A stretch of 64,000 nucleotides of DNA from Strigamia acuminata (GCA_949358305.1 OX442314.1:47128581-47192580), one strand, 5' to 3'; positions 32,367 through 44,123 are shown, counted from the stretch's first letter. Made by a program: numbers and translations. The notes: a model not told the origin generated them from the letters alone.

Positions 32367-33422
32367 TTAATTTGTATGCTTAGTTAAATGTTTTTTCAAG
32401 CCATGTCTTTTTAGATGTCCACTTGTAATACAGGAAAAAGCACACGTATGACACTTGAATGGTTTTTCCCCAGTGTGTATTATTAAATGTCTTCTTAAAT
32501 CCCCACTTTGAACACAAGAATATTCGCACAAATGACACTTGAATGGTTTTTCCCCAGTATGGGTTGCAATGTGGCTTCTTAAATGTCCACTTGTAACACA
32601 AGAATAAGCACACAAATGGCACTTGAATGGTTTTTCCCCAGTATGTATTAACAAATGAGTTTTTAAATTGCAACTTCTAACAGAAGAATAAGCACACAAA
32701 TGACACTTGAATGGTTTTTCCCCAGTGTGTATTATTAAATGTCTTCTTAAATCCCCACTTTTAACACAAGAATATTCGCACAAATGACACTTGAATGGTT
32801 TTTCCCCAGTATGGGTTGCAATGTGGCTTCTTAAATGTCCACTTGTAACACAAGAATAAGCACACAAATGGCACTTGAATGGTTTTTCCCCAGTATGTAT
32901 TAACAAATGAGTTTTTAAATTGCAACTTCTAACAGAAGAATAAGCACACAAATGACACTTGAATGGTTTTTCCCCAGTGTGTATTATTAAATGTCTTCTT
33001 AAATCCCCACTTTTAACACAAGAATATTCGCACAAATGACACTTGAATGGTTTTTCCCCAGTATGGGTTGCAATGTGGCTTCTTAAATGTCCACTTGTAA
33101 CACAAGAATAAGCACACAAATGGCACTTGAATGGTTTTTCCCCAGTATGGGTTGCAATATGGCTTCTTAGATGTCCACTATGAGTGCAGGAAAAAGAACA
33201 CAAATGGCACTTGAATGGTTTTTCCCCTGTATGTATTAATAAATGTCTTTTTAAGAACAAATGAGTTTTTAAATTCCCACTTGTAACACAAGAATAAGTA
33301 CACAAATGACACTTGAATGGTTTTTCCCCAGTATGTTTCAGCATGTGTTGTTTCAATTGCGAATAATATAAACACGAATAATCACACAGGTTGCAGCAGA
33401 AATTCTGACGTTTTATCTCCAT
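32367..33422 (-). CDS. C2H2 zinc-finger protein, about 12 fingers
   Basis: A 351-residue single open frame starts at the ATG at 33,422. It is almost entirely C2H2 fingers of the form C-x2-C-x12-H-x3-H joined by canonical HTGEKPFKCH linkers, so a nuclear DNA-binding protein is likely. Finger 2 carries a short insertion (about residues 55-60) that stretches its spacing, and the last finger is also irregular. Fingers 4-6 and 7-9 are near-identical three-finger blocks (84 residues, 252 bp), and 10-11 begin a third block. Fingers share an unusual Y/F-S-C-V pattern between Cys and helix. No effector domain is present in this frame; upstream exons may exist. The target is unknown. Confidence 0.85.
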   Translation of the reverse strand: MEIKRQNFCCNLCDYSCLYYSQLKQHMLKHTGEKPFKCHLCTYSCVTSGNLKTHLFLKRHLLIHTGEKPFKCHLCSFSCTHSGHLRSHIATHTGEKPFKCHLCAYSCVTSGHLRSHIATHTGEKPFKCHLCEYSCVKSGDLRRHLIIHTGEKPFKCHLCAYSSVRSCNLKTHLLIHTGEKPFKCHLCAYSCVTSGHLRSHIATHTGEKPFKCHLCEYSCVKSGDLRRHLIIHTGEKPFKCHLCAYSSVRSCNLKTHLLIHTGEKPFKCHLCAYSCVTSGHLRSHIATHTGEKPFKCHLCEYSCVQSGDLRRHLIIHTGEKPFKCHTCAFSCITSGHLKRHGLKKHLTKHTN

Positions 33423-33544
33423 TTTTGATTTTCATGAAGTTATACAATCTGAACTTGAGTGGAGGATTGGAAGCGACTGTATTTATCACTAGATGAATAC
33501 TAATCCTAAAATTAAAACAAGAAAAAAAATTAACTAACTTTATA

Positions 33545-34083
33545 AAAAATCAGTGCAACAAAGTTGAATCAACGAACTAAAACCTGCTGAAAATTCTGTG
33601 TAATTATGTGCAGTCTCGTGGAAATTACAGAGAAAATAAGCACGATGGCGACGATCGGGTTAATGATTCGGCGAAATAACGCGCCCAATCTATCTTGTCT
33701 GCGTTGAAATCTCTAAAAAAATTCATTTCTATTCACAAAAACAAATCAACAAGCATTGGGCTCAATTATATTTACGGATATGCGAGTATTCTGCGAGGTA
33801 TTTTCCTTTCTCAGTGCCCGTTTTGGCCGCACACAATACGTCGATGTTTCATCGTTCCGAGAGGATGAGGTGTCATGGCGGACATTCCCATTCCAGTTGA
33901 GTTTCATATTGTTGTACTGGAAAGTATTGATCTAGAAAATCGCATCAGCATGTACGAATAGTTTTAAAAGGATATTTTGCAAGAAAAGATTCCCAAAATA
34001 TGTATATAAAAAAAATGACTTCCTTAGATCATTTTTCGTGTCGGTATGAATTCGGATTGTCTTTGCAAATTAAAAAAAAATAA
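33545..34083 (+). repeat. Direct duplication D, copy 1
   Basis: This matches 36,285-36,810. It contains a frame of about 28 codons beginning at the ATG at 33,876 that also exists in the other copy with mostly conservative changes. Larger frames are broken by indels. Confidence 0.7.
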
Positions 34084-34104
34084 AAAGAAATGAAGTAGGA
34101 AAAA

Positions 34105-34190
34105 CACAGGGTGTCTCGCCGAACACCTACCAGGTGAATTATTTCGTAATTATGTTAATTCAAAAAAACTTTTGATTATGAATTGAAGTA
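34105..34190 (-). repeat. Inverted copy of thioesterase intron-8 repeat
   Basis: The stretch resembles the reverse complement of 24,505-24,580 and 28,425-28,490, including the palindrome-like GTGTTCGGCCGAACACC. A mobile repeat in that intron is the likely explanation. Confidence 0.55.
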
Positions 34191-34264
34191 AATGACATGT
34201 GACGAATTCAATGAAACATGTTAAATTCATGTGATATTGTTGCATCACTGTTTTGCAACTCGTA

Positions 34265-34876
34265 ACTTTTAAACTAACAATGCTACGCAAAAAATGTCAA
34301 TTGCAAAGTTGTAGAGCATCATCCAATTAGTCTAGAACTGTTCTTAAAAAAATTATTTCTTAGGGAAAAGTTTTGAGAAAAAAGGTCTGAAACATTGGCC
34401 TACTTAGCATTATAACTCAGCTTTGTAACCTAAATATATTGAGGCAACCAAGCTAATCCTCAATTAGGACACTTTATTGAATCATACTTGTAAGTGGAAG
34501 AGAGGAAATACAAAAGAAAGGAAATAATTTATTTTGGAAATGCATTCCACATGATAGTTTTAGGTTACAAAGCTGAGTAGATCAACATTTCAAACCTTTT
34601 TTTCTCAAAACTTTTCCCTAAGAAATAATTTTTTTAAGAACAGTTCTAGACTAATTGGATGATGCTCTACAACTTTCTAATTCACTTTTTTGTTCTAACT
34701 GTCACGGTTCTCGAGTTACAATATGGATGACCTTGAAGATGACCTCAGAGGTCAAATTGGATGTCATAATTGGATTTCCCCCGACATACTACCTTAACAA
34801 TCATTTTGCTGAATCAACATCTAAAACGGTTTGGAAATTATTTACTGTGAACCAGACTTTTTGCACCACCCTGTAT
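34265..34876. repeat. Dispersed repeat R1, copy 2 plus inverted partner
   Basis: 34,600-34,876 matches the copy at 12,330-12,612. Part of it recurs inverted at 34,265-34,400 (shared AGTCTAGAACTGTTCTTAAA and its reverse), giving a foldback of about 420 bp. It ends in CCACCCTGTATA. Confidence 0.75.
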
Positions 34877-34899
34877 ATGCGAAGAGTCCTTCGCATAAA

Positions 34900-36284
34900 C
34901 AGGAATATTCGGCAGAATATTCCATAATTCAAATGAACAAAAGAAAAGTGGTTAAATGAATATAACAAATGAATTGTTATATAAATATTAATTGGGCGGG
35001 GACCGTCACGACAATTGAGAGAACGTCGGGGGAGTTGTTGAGACTCCATCCGCCAGCATGCCTTACGACGACAAGATCTCGTGATCAGGCGCCGAGTATT
35101 TAATTGTACGCTTTAAATCGCTGTCGGTGGTACCAACCACCAGGTAAACATTTCTATGGACTTACCGGGATAAAAAGTATTGCCAATACAGGATTACCAA
35201 TGCCCGAGTAATTTGTTTAGCACAGTGTTCTTCAACTCCTGTTCACGGGTTACTAACCCGGAGGGTACAATGGGGCGGGGACCGTCACGACGATCGAGAG
35301 AACCATCGCGGGAGGATTTGACTCCTCCATCCGCCAGCATGCCTTACGATGGCGGGATCCACTGATCGAGCACCGGGTAAAATATTAATCGGCCACTGCC
35401 GTTGGATTACCATTATCCAGGTAGTTGTTTCTCGCAACATCTGAAGATATTACTCACGGGCTACCAACCCGGCGTGTTACCTGTACATTAGGCCTTTACC
35501 GACTTTTAACGAGCGGAAGGACCAATCGTAGAAAGACGGGAACCTGCGAGGGCTGTTTACAACAGCCATCCTGCAGCGGACTGAGGCCAGTTAGCTGAGG
35601 GACCTACTTTCATTTAGCAAGGTCGTACTGTATACGACCGTTATATTAAGCCACCGTACGAACTCTAACTGTCCCGTAGAACAGCAAGCTAACGTTACGG
35701 GGCCATTTCATGCGAATGCATGTCTATTACCGGAGTTAGCCTTCCCGAAATAGCCCTACAACAGCAATAACAAATAGTAATGAATACTAACTGTGGAGAG
35801 CTGAGGTGGCCTGATGTGTCGATAGAGAATAATGAAATCAAACGATAACAATTCAACTACAGACAATATACGTGTTCAGTTATCAAGCCAGGGGGGTTAC
35901 TGGTCAGTCGACCAGAGTTTATATAGTCTGTAGAACAATTAGATTGGCGGCAGCCAATCAGGTGTCCGAATCGGTGGATTCGTGGATCACTAGTCCGGAC
36001 CTAATAGAAGACGGGGCGCGGACCTAGCGGAGGACGTGGGTCAGGGAGAGTCCGATTGGTTCTCTCCTTTATGGTAAGTAAAGGGTTATTGATTCGGTAG
36101 AATCAATATTTCAAGTAGATAATACTTGTTAGTGCTAAATAAAATATTGTATATTTTATTCACGTCTCCTAAGAAATGAATTATCATAACTTTTAACTTT
36201 TATCGAATTTGAATCGTGCGCGTTAGTTTAACAGCGCCACCTAGTGTGAACATTGAATAATACGAGTTTATAATCGTCACAAAG
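34900..36284. repeat. Probable LTR remnant with internal duplication
   Basis: The segment 34,993-35,095 recurs at 35,270-35,390, sharing GGCGGGGACCGTCACGAC and CATCCGCCAGCATGCCTTACG. The right end, ATAATCGTCACA, is the inverse of TGTGACGATTAT, like an LTR start on the minus strand. No reading frame is convincing. Confidence 0.4.
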
Positions 36285-36810
36285 CAACAAACTAAAACCT
36301 GTTGAAAATTCTGGATAATCACGCGAAGAGTCTCGTGGAGATGACAGAGAAAATCAGCACGATGCCGACGATAGGGTTAATGATTCGGCGAAATAAACGC
36401 GCCCAATCTGTCTTGTTTGCGTTGAAATCTCTAAAAAAATTCATTTCTATTCACAAAAACAAATCAACAAGCATTGCGCTCAATTATATTTACAGATACG
36501 CGAGTATTCTGCGAGGTATTTTCCGTTTCTCAGTGCCCGATTTGGTCGCACACAACACGTTGATGTTTCGTCGTTCCGCGAGGATGAGGTGTCATGGCGG
36601 GCATTCCAATTCCAGTTGAGTTTAACATTATTGTACTGGAAAGTATTGAACTAGAAAATCGCATCACGATGTACGTAGAGTTTTAAAAGGATATTTTTCC
36701 AGAAAAATATGAACGAATGAATGTATATAAAATAAATGACTTCCTCAGATCATTTTTCGTGTCGGGATCGAATTCGGATTGTTTTTACAAACAAGAAAAA
36801 AATTAAATAG
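36285..36810 (+). repeat. Direct duplication D, copy 2
   Basis: Partner of 33,545-34,083. A 105-codon plus-strand frame (36,302-36,619) is open here but broken in copy 1, so it is not accepted as a gene. Confidence 0.7.
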
Positions 36811-37016
36811 AAATGAAGTAGTAGAAATATAAATAGTGTGCCTAGCTGACCAGATATGAGATTTATAGCAAAGGAAATGTGTCTTCTGCTGCTATAAATA
36901 TTCCAAAATAACCATTTCGATGTGGAAGAATTCCTCTGCTATAATTTTCTCCACTCTTATTTTCTCTGCTGTAATGGCATGACCTTCTTTTTTTCAGGTA
37001 AAAGGGAAGTGAACTT

Positions 37017-37967
37017 TGTGGTGATCTCAATATATTTCACCAACTTAGAAGATAAAATTAATTGTTTTCTAATTAATTTGACTGTGGCACGCGCCAAGTC
37101 AGATCATGTGACCAAGGGGAGAAATCCTCTCTAGGCACATATCACCTCAGGTTGTCCGGGGGTGAAAACGGTTATTAACCATTATGGTGCAATATGGTGT
37201 AATAATCCTTGTTGCACCAGTTTTAGCTAATTGCGCAGATTATTTGCGCAGTATTGAAGCGTGCCGGGCTCGCGCCCTAGCTTCAATCGGGACTCTAATC
37301 TCAACATCACAACCCACAACATCACTGCGATATTTGCTCCGACAATACGTATTGACAGTGGACCGTGATACGATTAGTTTCACCAGCTTGCTTTGTAACA
37401 ACTTACAAAGCCAGCAATTTTGCTTGAATTAGCCGCAGCTAATTCCAGCAAACGTAACGAGAAGTTTCCTGATCCGAGTGAACCATCGCCATCGTTGCCG
37501 CGCGAACGGCAACCATCGCCATTGTACCTGGACCAGACGCCTGTAGCCGTCAACCACCGTCGCCGAGCCGTCGTACGAGCCGCAGAAGGACCCAAGAGAC
37601 CCATCGTCCAAGGACCATCGTTCGTGAGTCGCAAAACGAGGATATCTTTCTTCGTTCAACAACTCCGAGTTGTTTAAGCGTTATTTTAGCGCTTTGTATC
37701 TTGCAACAGTCGTTGCAAGCCCTTTCATTGTTATTTCCCGCTCATTATTCAGCGACTTGTCGCTCTCGTATTATTTTAACTAGTCATTGTAAATTAAACG
37801 AATAAAACATATTGTGTGATATTTTATACTGGAAAACTGTCTTTTTATTCTTCCTTAAACTTAACCCTAGATAATTTAAGGCCGCCATATAAGTCTATTT
37901 TAGCATTCACCTGCGGTTTCCACTTGATTTAGTAGAAATTAAGTGTGATAAAACCCGGATCGCAGCA
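37017..37967 (+). repeat. Solo LTR with ACTT target duplication
   Basis: 951 bp from TGTGGTGATCTCA to GGATCGCAGCA. The flanks 37,013-37,016 and 37,968-37,971 are both ACTT. The internal segment GTGGCACGCGCCAA is shared with the LTRs at 53,757 and 59,496, so all three belong to one broad family. Frames within it, some Arg/Pro-rich, are LTR artefacts. Confidence 0.85.
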
Positions 37968-37971
37968 ACTT

Positions 37972-39147
37972 GAATTTTTTAGTAGGTGTGTAATTAGGCA
38001 CACTGCAAATTGTTTGATCACAGCAGCTGTGTCAAATCAAAGCATTTTGGATCAAGAGCTTCTCTTTCTTTAATGAAAGCAGAGTTTTTACTAAAGTGTG
38101 TGTGGCTATTGCAAATTTTTTACTTATTTCCATTTATTTTAACTTGGTGAAAAAATGTCTCTTGTAAATTTCTCGCATACAAAAAAAACCTAAGATTTCT
38201 AGTAACCTTCAATCACTTTCATAACGTGGCTGCTAGGAAAACACTTTCCAACATTAAAATGTTGAATAAATATTCCATTTTTTGTCGATACATTATACGT
38301 ATAGTTGGAAAAATTCATAATACGATTGGAAAAAGTGGCTTGCAATTTTTATAAGAAATGTTTTTCTAATATCGATCAACCAATACGATATAAAACAACA
38401 GAATTGAATAAAAAATATTTGCGACACATTCAGCGATACAAACGCGATAATTTCCTCACGACCAACTTGACGTCACTGCAAACTTTCGCATTGGACACGT
38501 CTCGAATAAAATCAGCCACTTGTTCGTACATAATCGTATTATTTCCACCGCTATTTTGCCCAAACAAACGTTTCAAAGCTTCCTCCGGCCACAAACGCAC
38601 TACTTGCCTATCAATTTCCATTAGCCCAAAAATGACGTCGGCCAAGTCCCCGATTATGAAGAACCATTGACAAAAGATGCGCGACTCGATTAAATTACTT
38701 ATCAACGACACCCCGTGCTTGGCCAAGCAATGAAATGACACTAGCTGCTAGACAAAACACATGTAATCATTGATTAAATGCAAGGCAATAAAACTTTCCA
38801 CACTATTACGGAAAAGAAAACAACTAGCATTCTCTAATAACCATGATGTAAAACTCAGCAAGCAGTAAAACGACGTGAAAAGAGATCTTGTTTCAATTAT
38901 CAATGCAAATGCCACATTCATGGAGGAATGGGGTCTTACAGTAGCAAGAAGTGTAATAAAATAGTCATGTCCACCATTTCATTTAATGGGTGAAAAAATT
39001 TACTCCGTATTTTGCATCACTACTGTTTGTAGGTACGAAATAAGTCTTGAGCAAACTATTTCAACTTTGTTTTCGAGGAAACAAATTTGTTTCAAACGAA
39101 CTTTATTTAAAACAAGCTGTACCCGGCCACGCGTTGCTCTGGCTCAG
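37972..39147. other. Intergenic region with one unexplained frame
   Basis: A minus-strand frame at 38,741-38,430 (103 codons) has protein-like composition (Trp, Cys and amphipathic stretches such as LWPEEALKRLF). It could be an exon of an unidentified gene. No splice partners or family were recognised. Confidence 0.25.
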
Positions 39148-39650
39148 AAATAAATCCCATGGAAGTAAATCCCGTGGAAATAAATCCCATGGAAGTAAAT
39201 CCCGTGGAAATAAATCCCATGGAAGTAAATCCCGTGGAAATAAATCCCATGGAAGTAAATCCCGTGGAAATAAATCCCATGGAAGTAAATCCCGTGGAAA
39301 TAAATCCCATGGAAGTAAATAACGTGGAAATCCTGTGGAAATAAATCTTATGGAAGTAAATCCCGTGGAAATAAATTCCATGGAAGTAAATTTCGTGGAA
39401 ATAAATCCCGTGGAAATCCTGTGCAAATAAATCCTGTTGAAATAACGTGGAAATCCTTTAAAAATCTCATGGAAATTCCGTGCAAATAAATTTTGTGGAA
39501 ACTGGAAATCCCGCGGAAATCCCGTGCAAATAAATCTCGTAAAAATTTTGTGCAAATGAATCCCGAAGAATACCGTGGAAAACCCGTGGAAATAAATAAA
39601 TCCCGTGGAAGTCCCGTGAAAATAAATCACATGGAAATCCCGTGGATGCT
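39148..39650. repeat. 30-bp minisatellite, degenerate to the right
   Basis: Six near-perfect copies of a 30-bp unit containing AAATCCCATGG and AAATCCCGTGG run to about 39,325, then the unit decays. It translates as simple repeats in every frame, on both strands. Confidence 0.95.
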
Positions 39651-39794
39651 GCTGCTGCTTAACACACACCTGAGATGGACGCCGCCATCTTGGATCCATG
39701 CCAAGTTTGAATAAGGTGCGAAGCGTGCAACAAATGGCGCTAGAATCGACGCCGCCATGTTTGTTTGAAAAAAGCACGTTTTTACCTGTTACAG

Positions 39795-40614
39795 TGTCGC
39801 GTCCTACTTGGTATAGGTTTAAATAGCGCTAACGTGTAATACTTTACCTGTGATCAATTATGTAAATACCCAAATGAATACCAAATGTATGTAAATAAAC
39901 AGGTAATTTATTCACCAGGCTTTATGCCTTTAAAATACACTCAGTAATAATTCTAGAGTCGACGTGGTCAGCGTCGAACAAAGGATTTCTCAAGATGGCG
40001 TCGTCGATTCCGCGTGGTCGGCGGAACAAAGGCGGCGTCTCGAGTTGTCGTCAATTCGTCACGGATTCGTCTTCACGGACGCGGTGGAATGCTCTTTCGA
40101 GTCTTCTATCCGTGCCTGTTGTCTAGGGTTTGTTTAGCGTCGCAGAGGCCTCGTCTAGGAACTTTGGGGTTCCCTACAAAGCACTCGGACACTTACTTCG
40201 GCGAATAATCGTCTGGGCGATTATTCTGGGTGATTTCACAAGGGCTATTCTCGTGCTTTCGCAGGAATAGCTCGCAAGTGACTTCGTGAGAGTTACAGTT
40301 TGCACTTTACTCAGCGATCCTCGATCAATCCTAACTTGTAGTTGAAGTTGGCCTGACGGTGAGGTAGTTGCTGTGTTCTTGGTGTCGTTTGTGTAAGTTC
40401 TGACTTTAGGCGGGAAACACAGCCTTTTATGCAGTGGGGTGAAGGGCCGGCGATCAACCAATGGGGGCTGACCATCAGCCGCTTCCTCCCCCTCGGGGCA
40501 CACACCTGCCATGGGGAGGTGGAGCCAACTCGGGGGGGAACGACTCTTCAATCACAGTGACTCAGAGGACAAGCATCCGCCCTGGGGGGACACTTATCCA
40601 ACTGGGTCACCACA
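39795..40614 (-). repeat. 3' LTR of the complete Ty3 element
   Basis: 820 bp, TGTCGCG to GGTCACCACA. Every stretch I compared with the 5' LTR was identical. In sense orientation it carries ATAAAAGG (40,430-40,423), a TATA-like box, and AATAAA (39,912-39,907), a poly(A) signal. Confidence 0.95.
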
Positions 40615-40616
40615 CG

Positions 40617-40626
40617 TCCCTCCTCC
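40617..40626 (-). other. Polypurine tract
   Basis: The sense strand reads GGAGGAGGGA two bases before the 3' LTR, in the place where plus-strand cDNA synthesis is primed. Confidence 0.75.
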
Positions 40627-40658
40627 AGCTTCGATCTCGGATCGGAGCGATCTCAATT

Positions 40659-43600
40659 TTATCGCTCTCCTCTGCGAAGAGCCGGCAGCACTCCTCTGCA
40701 TGGGCGGAGGATCACTGGTGGCACTGCCGGGGGCGGCGGTGGTAAATCCGGGGGCAGAGAGGTTGTCAGATCCGCAGGATTCTGTCGCTCGTTGATGAAG
40801 TACTGCGGGTGACCGCCGACCGGCTCGCCAATCAGTCCCGTACGTTCGTGGATCCAAATCCGGGTGGATGCCGGGAATCGGTCGGGAACGAGCCGGATCC
40901 TTCGCGACTCGGCGCTCGATCCGGGTTTCCGGTGGGCTCGCAAGATTCGGCGATGGAAGACGGCGTCCATGGTAGATCGGGCCTCTCTGTTCAGCCATTT
41001 GAGGACCGACTCGCCGTGATCATCGGAGTCAATGATGCGTTGTCGCGTGAACTCCGACATCTGAAGGAAGGGGTATTCCACTCCCAGCCTCAAATAAAGC
41101 TGCGCTGCTGGGGGCGGCGGAGGCGATGGAGGAAGTGGAATCTCCATTGGACTCTCCAACGGTGGCGTAGCCGGCTCTGTTGTAAGAGCGGCCAGCTCTG
41201 CCGCTGGTGGCGAAGGAGAGGGCAGCGGAGGAGTTCGCGGTCCTCGGTTGGAGCGCTTCGGAATCAATTTGGGTCGATTCGCATACCGCTTCTCCTTTGG
41301 GAATACCGGCTTTGGGGTCGGTATGTATGGTTGGACCGCCGCCTCTGGGGGGGCGGTCTCGATGGCCTGTGGGAGGCTCGCTGTCGTTCCCGGTATCTCC
41401 GGAGCCTCCCGAATTGTTCGCAACAAGGAAGGGTGGACTCCGGGGTTCCGGTAGCGGAATGCCAACGAACGCATCTTCGAAAACTGCAGGCCTGGGTTCT
41501 CCGTATTCCTGGCCAGGTCGAAGCGCAGCGAGGCGGGCTCAGGAGTCCATCCGGCCCATACCTGGTACAACGCCCGAGGAAGGTGAACTCCCTCACGGTC
41601 GACGATTGTCCAGGCCGCCATAGCCTGCCGACTGTCCAAGAAGACGCCCAGGGACAGCAGCTGGGCCATGACGTTCGTCACTGCCAAATTCAAACCGCTC
41701 CGATGGCAGGGGTGAGCGCGGTCCGGATTGCCACTGAATTGTTGTGACAGCGTCCGCATCTGTTCGATCGCCCAATTGATGTGGTGGGTTTGGGCGGCGT
41801 CGGCCTGTCGTATGGCCAACTCGGCAATCGCGGGGTTCTCGTATTCGGCCAGATATTCTTGTAGCTCGCTGAGTGGGGGATAGGCCGCTTCACGCCGGCA
41901 TCGAGCGTCCATCTCTCGCTGGGCGTACCATTCGGCGTTGCGATAAGGTCGACACACTCGTGGCGTTGGGGGTGACGGTGGACGGCCCAGCCCGGGTAGA
42001 TTATCGTATCTGACCCGCTTCGGAGCTGGATCCCCCACCGGAATCATCCGGGGAGGGGTCCAAGCGGTCACGGCTGGGTTTGTACCCTCGAGGAGTGGCG
42101 GCCATCGCGATTGCACTTGTGGGGGCACAAGCGCGGTGGGCACAGCCGGTGTTGAGCCCGACGGCCGGTTGGCCGCGTATCCTCGGAAGGCGTTCTTCAA
42201 TGCTACGGCCAGATCCTGTTTTGTAACCGGCCCATCTTTGTCCGACTCATCTGGGGACATTTGCTCTTCCGTCAACTCTCCCAAATCAATCTCTGCTTGG
42301 CGCCTGGACGGTCCAGCCGTGGGTCCGAGACTCTGGGGTTCGGACCGTTTCGCGGCGGCCATCTCTCGCTCCTTCTCTAATCCCTTAGCTATCAGGGATT
42401 GTGCTCGCAACTTCTGACGTACTTTGCGCTTTCGATTCCTCCGGGTGCTGGCTGCGACGGATCTTCGTTGGGCCGTCCTCTGGGGGACGTCCGTCGGAGA
42501 ATTCGGTCTCTGGTGTGATGAGACGGTTCGTCGCGACGAGGATTGATCTGACGACTGTGTGGTAATCGCCATGAACAACGAGGATCTTTTCTTTCCTCGA
42601 TCTTGGTGTGTCTCGGTCCTCGCAGTCCAGTGGGCGGAAGATTCGACTGTTCGCTCAGCCCGCGCGTCGTCTGGCGAGGCAGGCTCGAGCGTTACTACTC
42701 GGCGACACTCCGAGCGCACGACAACTCGAGTTCGGGAACTGGAGCTGCTCGAGCGGCTGCGGTAGTCGCGGCTCGTTGACGGGCCGGCCTCTATTGGGGA
42801 GACGGCCTGTCTTCTTCGTGCGGGTCCGCGTGGGGCGGACTCCGCCGGACGCTTCGATCTTCTGTGATGGCGGCGACTTCCCAGGATACCAGCGTGGTAT
42901 AACTGCCACATCTCAGACTGCGTGGCCGTAAAATTCGCCGGCGGTATCCATCTGGGTGTCAGATGATCTTCTTCGATGTCGCGAAGCCATCTACGGATTT
43001 CTTCGGGGGAGAAACCGTTTCTCTCGAGAACTCGGGTTACTCCGTGAGTCTCGGTGCGCTTTAAGCGTTTGATCTCGTCGTCCACTATTCTCTGGCGGGC
43101 TGCCAAGGTCGGGGCCTCGCTCCACCTATGGGAGGTGTGCAGCTCGGCCACCGTGCCTGGGTAAGCCTCTTCCAGGTACCCGGAGTAAACGGGGCTCGGC
43201 GGATCCGCATCGGGTGGGATCCGCGGCCCCACTCGCTCCCTCATCTCCTTCGTCATGCACTCGACCAGCGTTTTTGATCGCTCGAATTTTTCCTCGAGGG
43301 TCCTGGAATACATCAATCGGATTTTCCAGGCGCTGGTCTCTGCAGGATAGGCCTGCCGCAGGTAAATCGGCAGGGCTCCGCGAAAGATGTTGTTGGCGGT
43401 TGACGCCGTCGGAGGCAGGGCGTCCCATGATTCTAGCGGGTCGACCTGAATAATTTTAGATCACAAGATTAATATAATAAATCCCAGTTAACGATGGGGA
43501 TCAGAAATATGCTCAAGATCGACGGTGGCAGCAACTCCTTTCTTTTGTTGCGGCCGTCGGTCTTATTTTCTTGTTTCGCAGTTCTGCGATGATCTCCGCC

Positions 43601-44123
43601 GTCGTAGCGCTGATCCAACACTACTTTTGAACTCAGGTGATCCGCTTTTTTGGAAGGGGTCGCAGGCAAAACCGATCGTTAAATTTTAATTTCTTACGTT
43701 AAACTTTTTTATTTTAACTCTAATCGTATTTTAATTTATTACGATGTTTAAATTTAAAAGAAGGAAAACCTTTAGTTTTGGTTTTGGTTTGCCACGACGC
43801 CATTCCGCGAACACTTCCTTTGTTCTAGTTTTTTGGCGGCCTTGACTCCGAGGTGAATCTGGGTCCACTCTCGGGTTTTTAGCCAGCCTTAAATCAACAA
43901 TAAAACAGAAAGAAATATATCAGTCACAAGTCACGCTCCAATCTGGGTTGGATGCAACAGATTCAAAGAATTATGTGATTTCTCTGGGGAAATCACACTA
44001 ATTTACCTGCAACGGCGGTTGTTCGTCCCAATTCTCATCTTCTTCTGCATTTACGATTAGGCCGTCGCTCTCGTCTCTCGACGATGCGCTCGGCTCTAAT
44101 CGTGGGTTGCGTCGATCGGCCAT
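40659..44123 (-). CDS. Third gene (ORF3) of the Ty3 element, spliced, non-env
   Basis: The proposed exons are 44123-44007 (39 codons, ATG in good context, ending CAG|GTAAAT) and 43445-40659 (after ATTATTCAG). The reading phase joins exactly, giving about 967 codons; without splicing the long exon has no ATG until 43,313. It occupies the env position but shows no signal peptide, membrane helix or furin site. Basic Arg/Ser-rich stretches (RRNRKRKVRQKLR and an RS-like tract) could act in nuclear entry or RNA binding. A probably helical region follows (around YPPLSELQEYLAEYENPAIA), then proline-rich spacers and a structured C-terminal part. I recognise no family. An alternative exon may exist within the 561-bp intron (minus frame at 43,669-43,469). 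Confidence 0.75.

Noticed and set aside
34900-35500. tRNA gene in the GC-rich module
   Set aside because: No A-box/B-box pair with a foldable cloverleaf could be found by eye.
36302-36619. 105-codon frame in duplication D
   Set aside because: The other copy has an indel that breaks it, and neither copy shows a family feature.
39103-39777. 224-codon minus-strand frame
   Set aside because: Most of it is the 30-bp minisatellite read as repeated phenylalanine/threonine-rich units.
40014-40551. Frames inside the Ty3 LTR, repeated identically in the other LTR
   Set aside because: Their identity follows from LTR identity; they contain the promoter and termination signals, not a gene.
40809-41747. 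312-codon plus-strand frame opposite the Ty3 third gene
   Set aside because: It lies antisense to a longer frame with better features and comes from GC-rich codon bias.
40659-43313. Third gene of the Ty3 element as an env gene
   Set aside because: No signal peptide, membrane helix, glycosylation-rich ectodomain or furin site is visible, so only the position is env-like.
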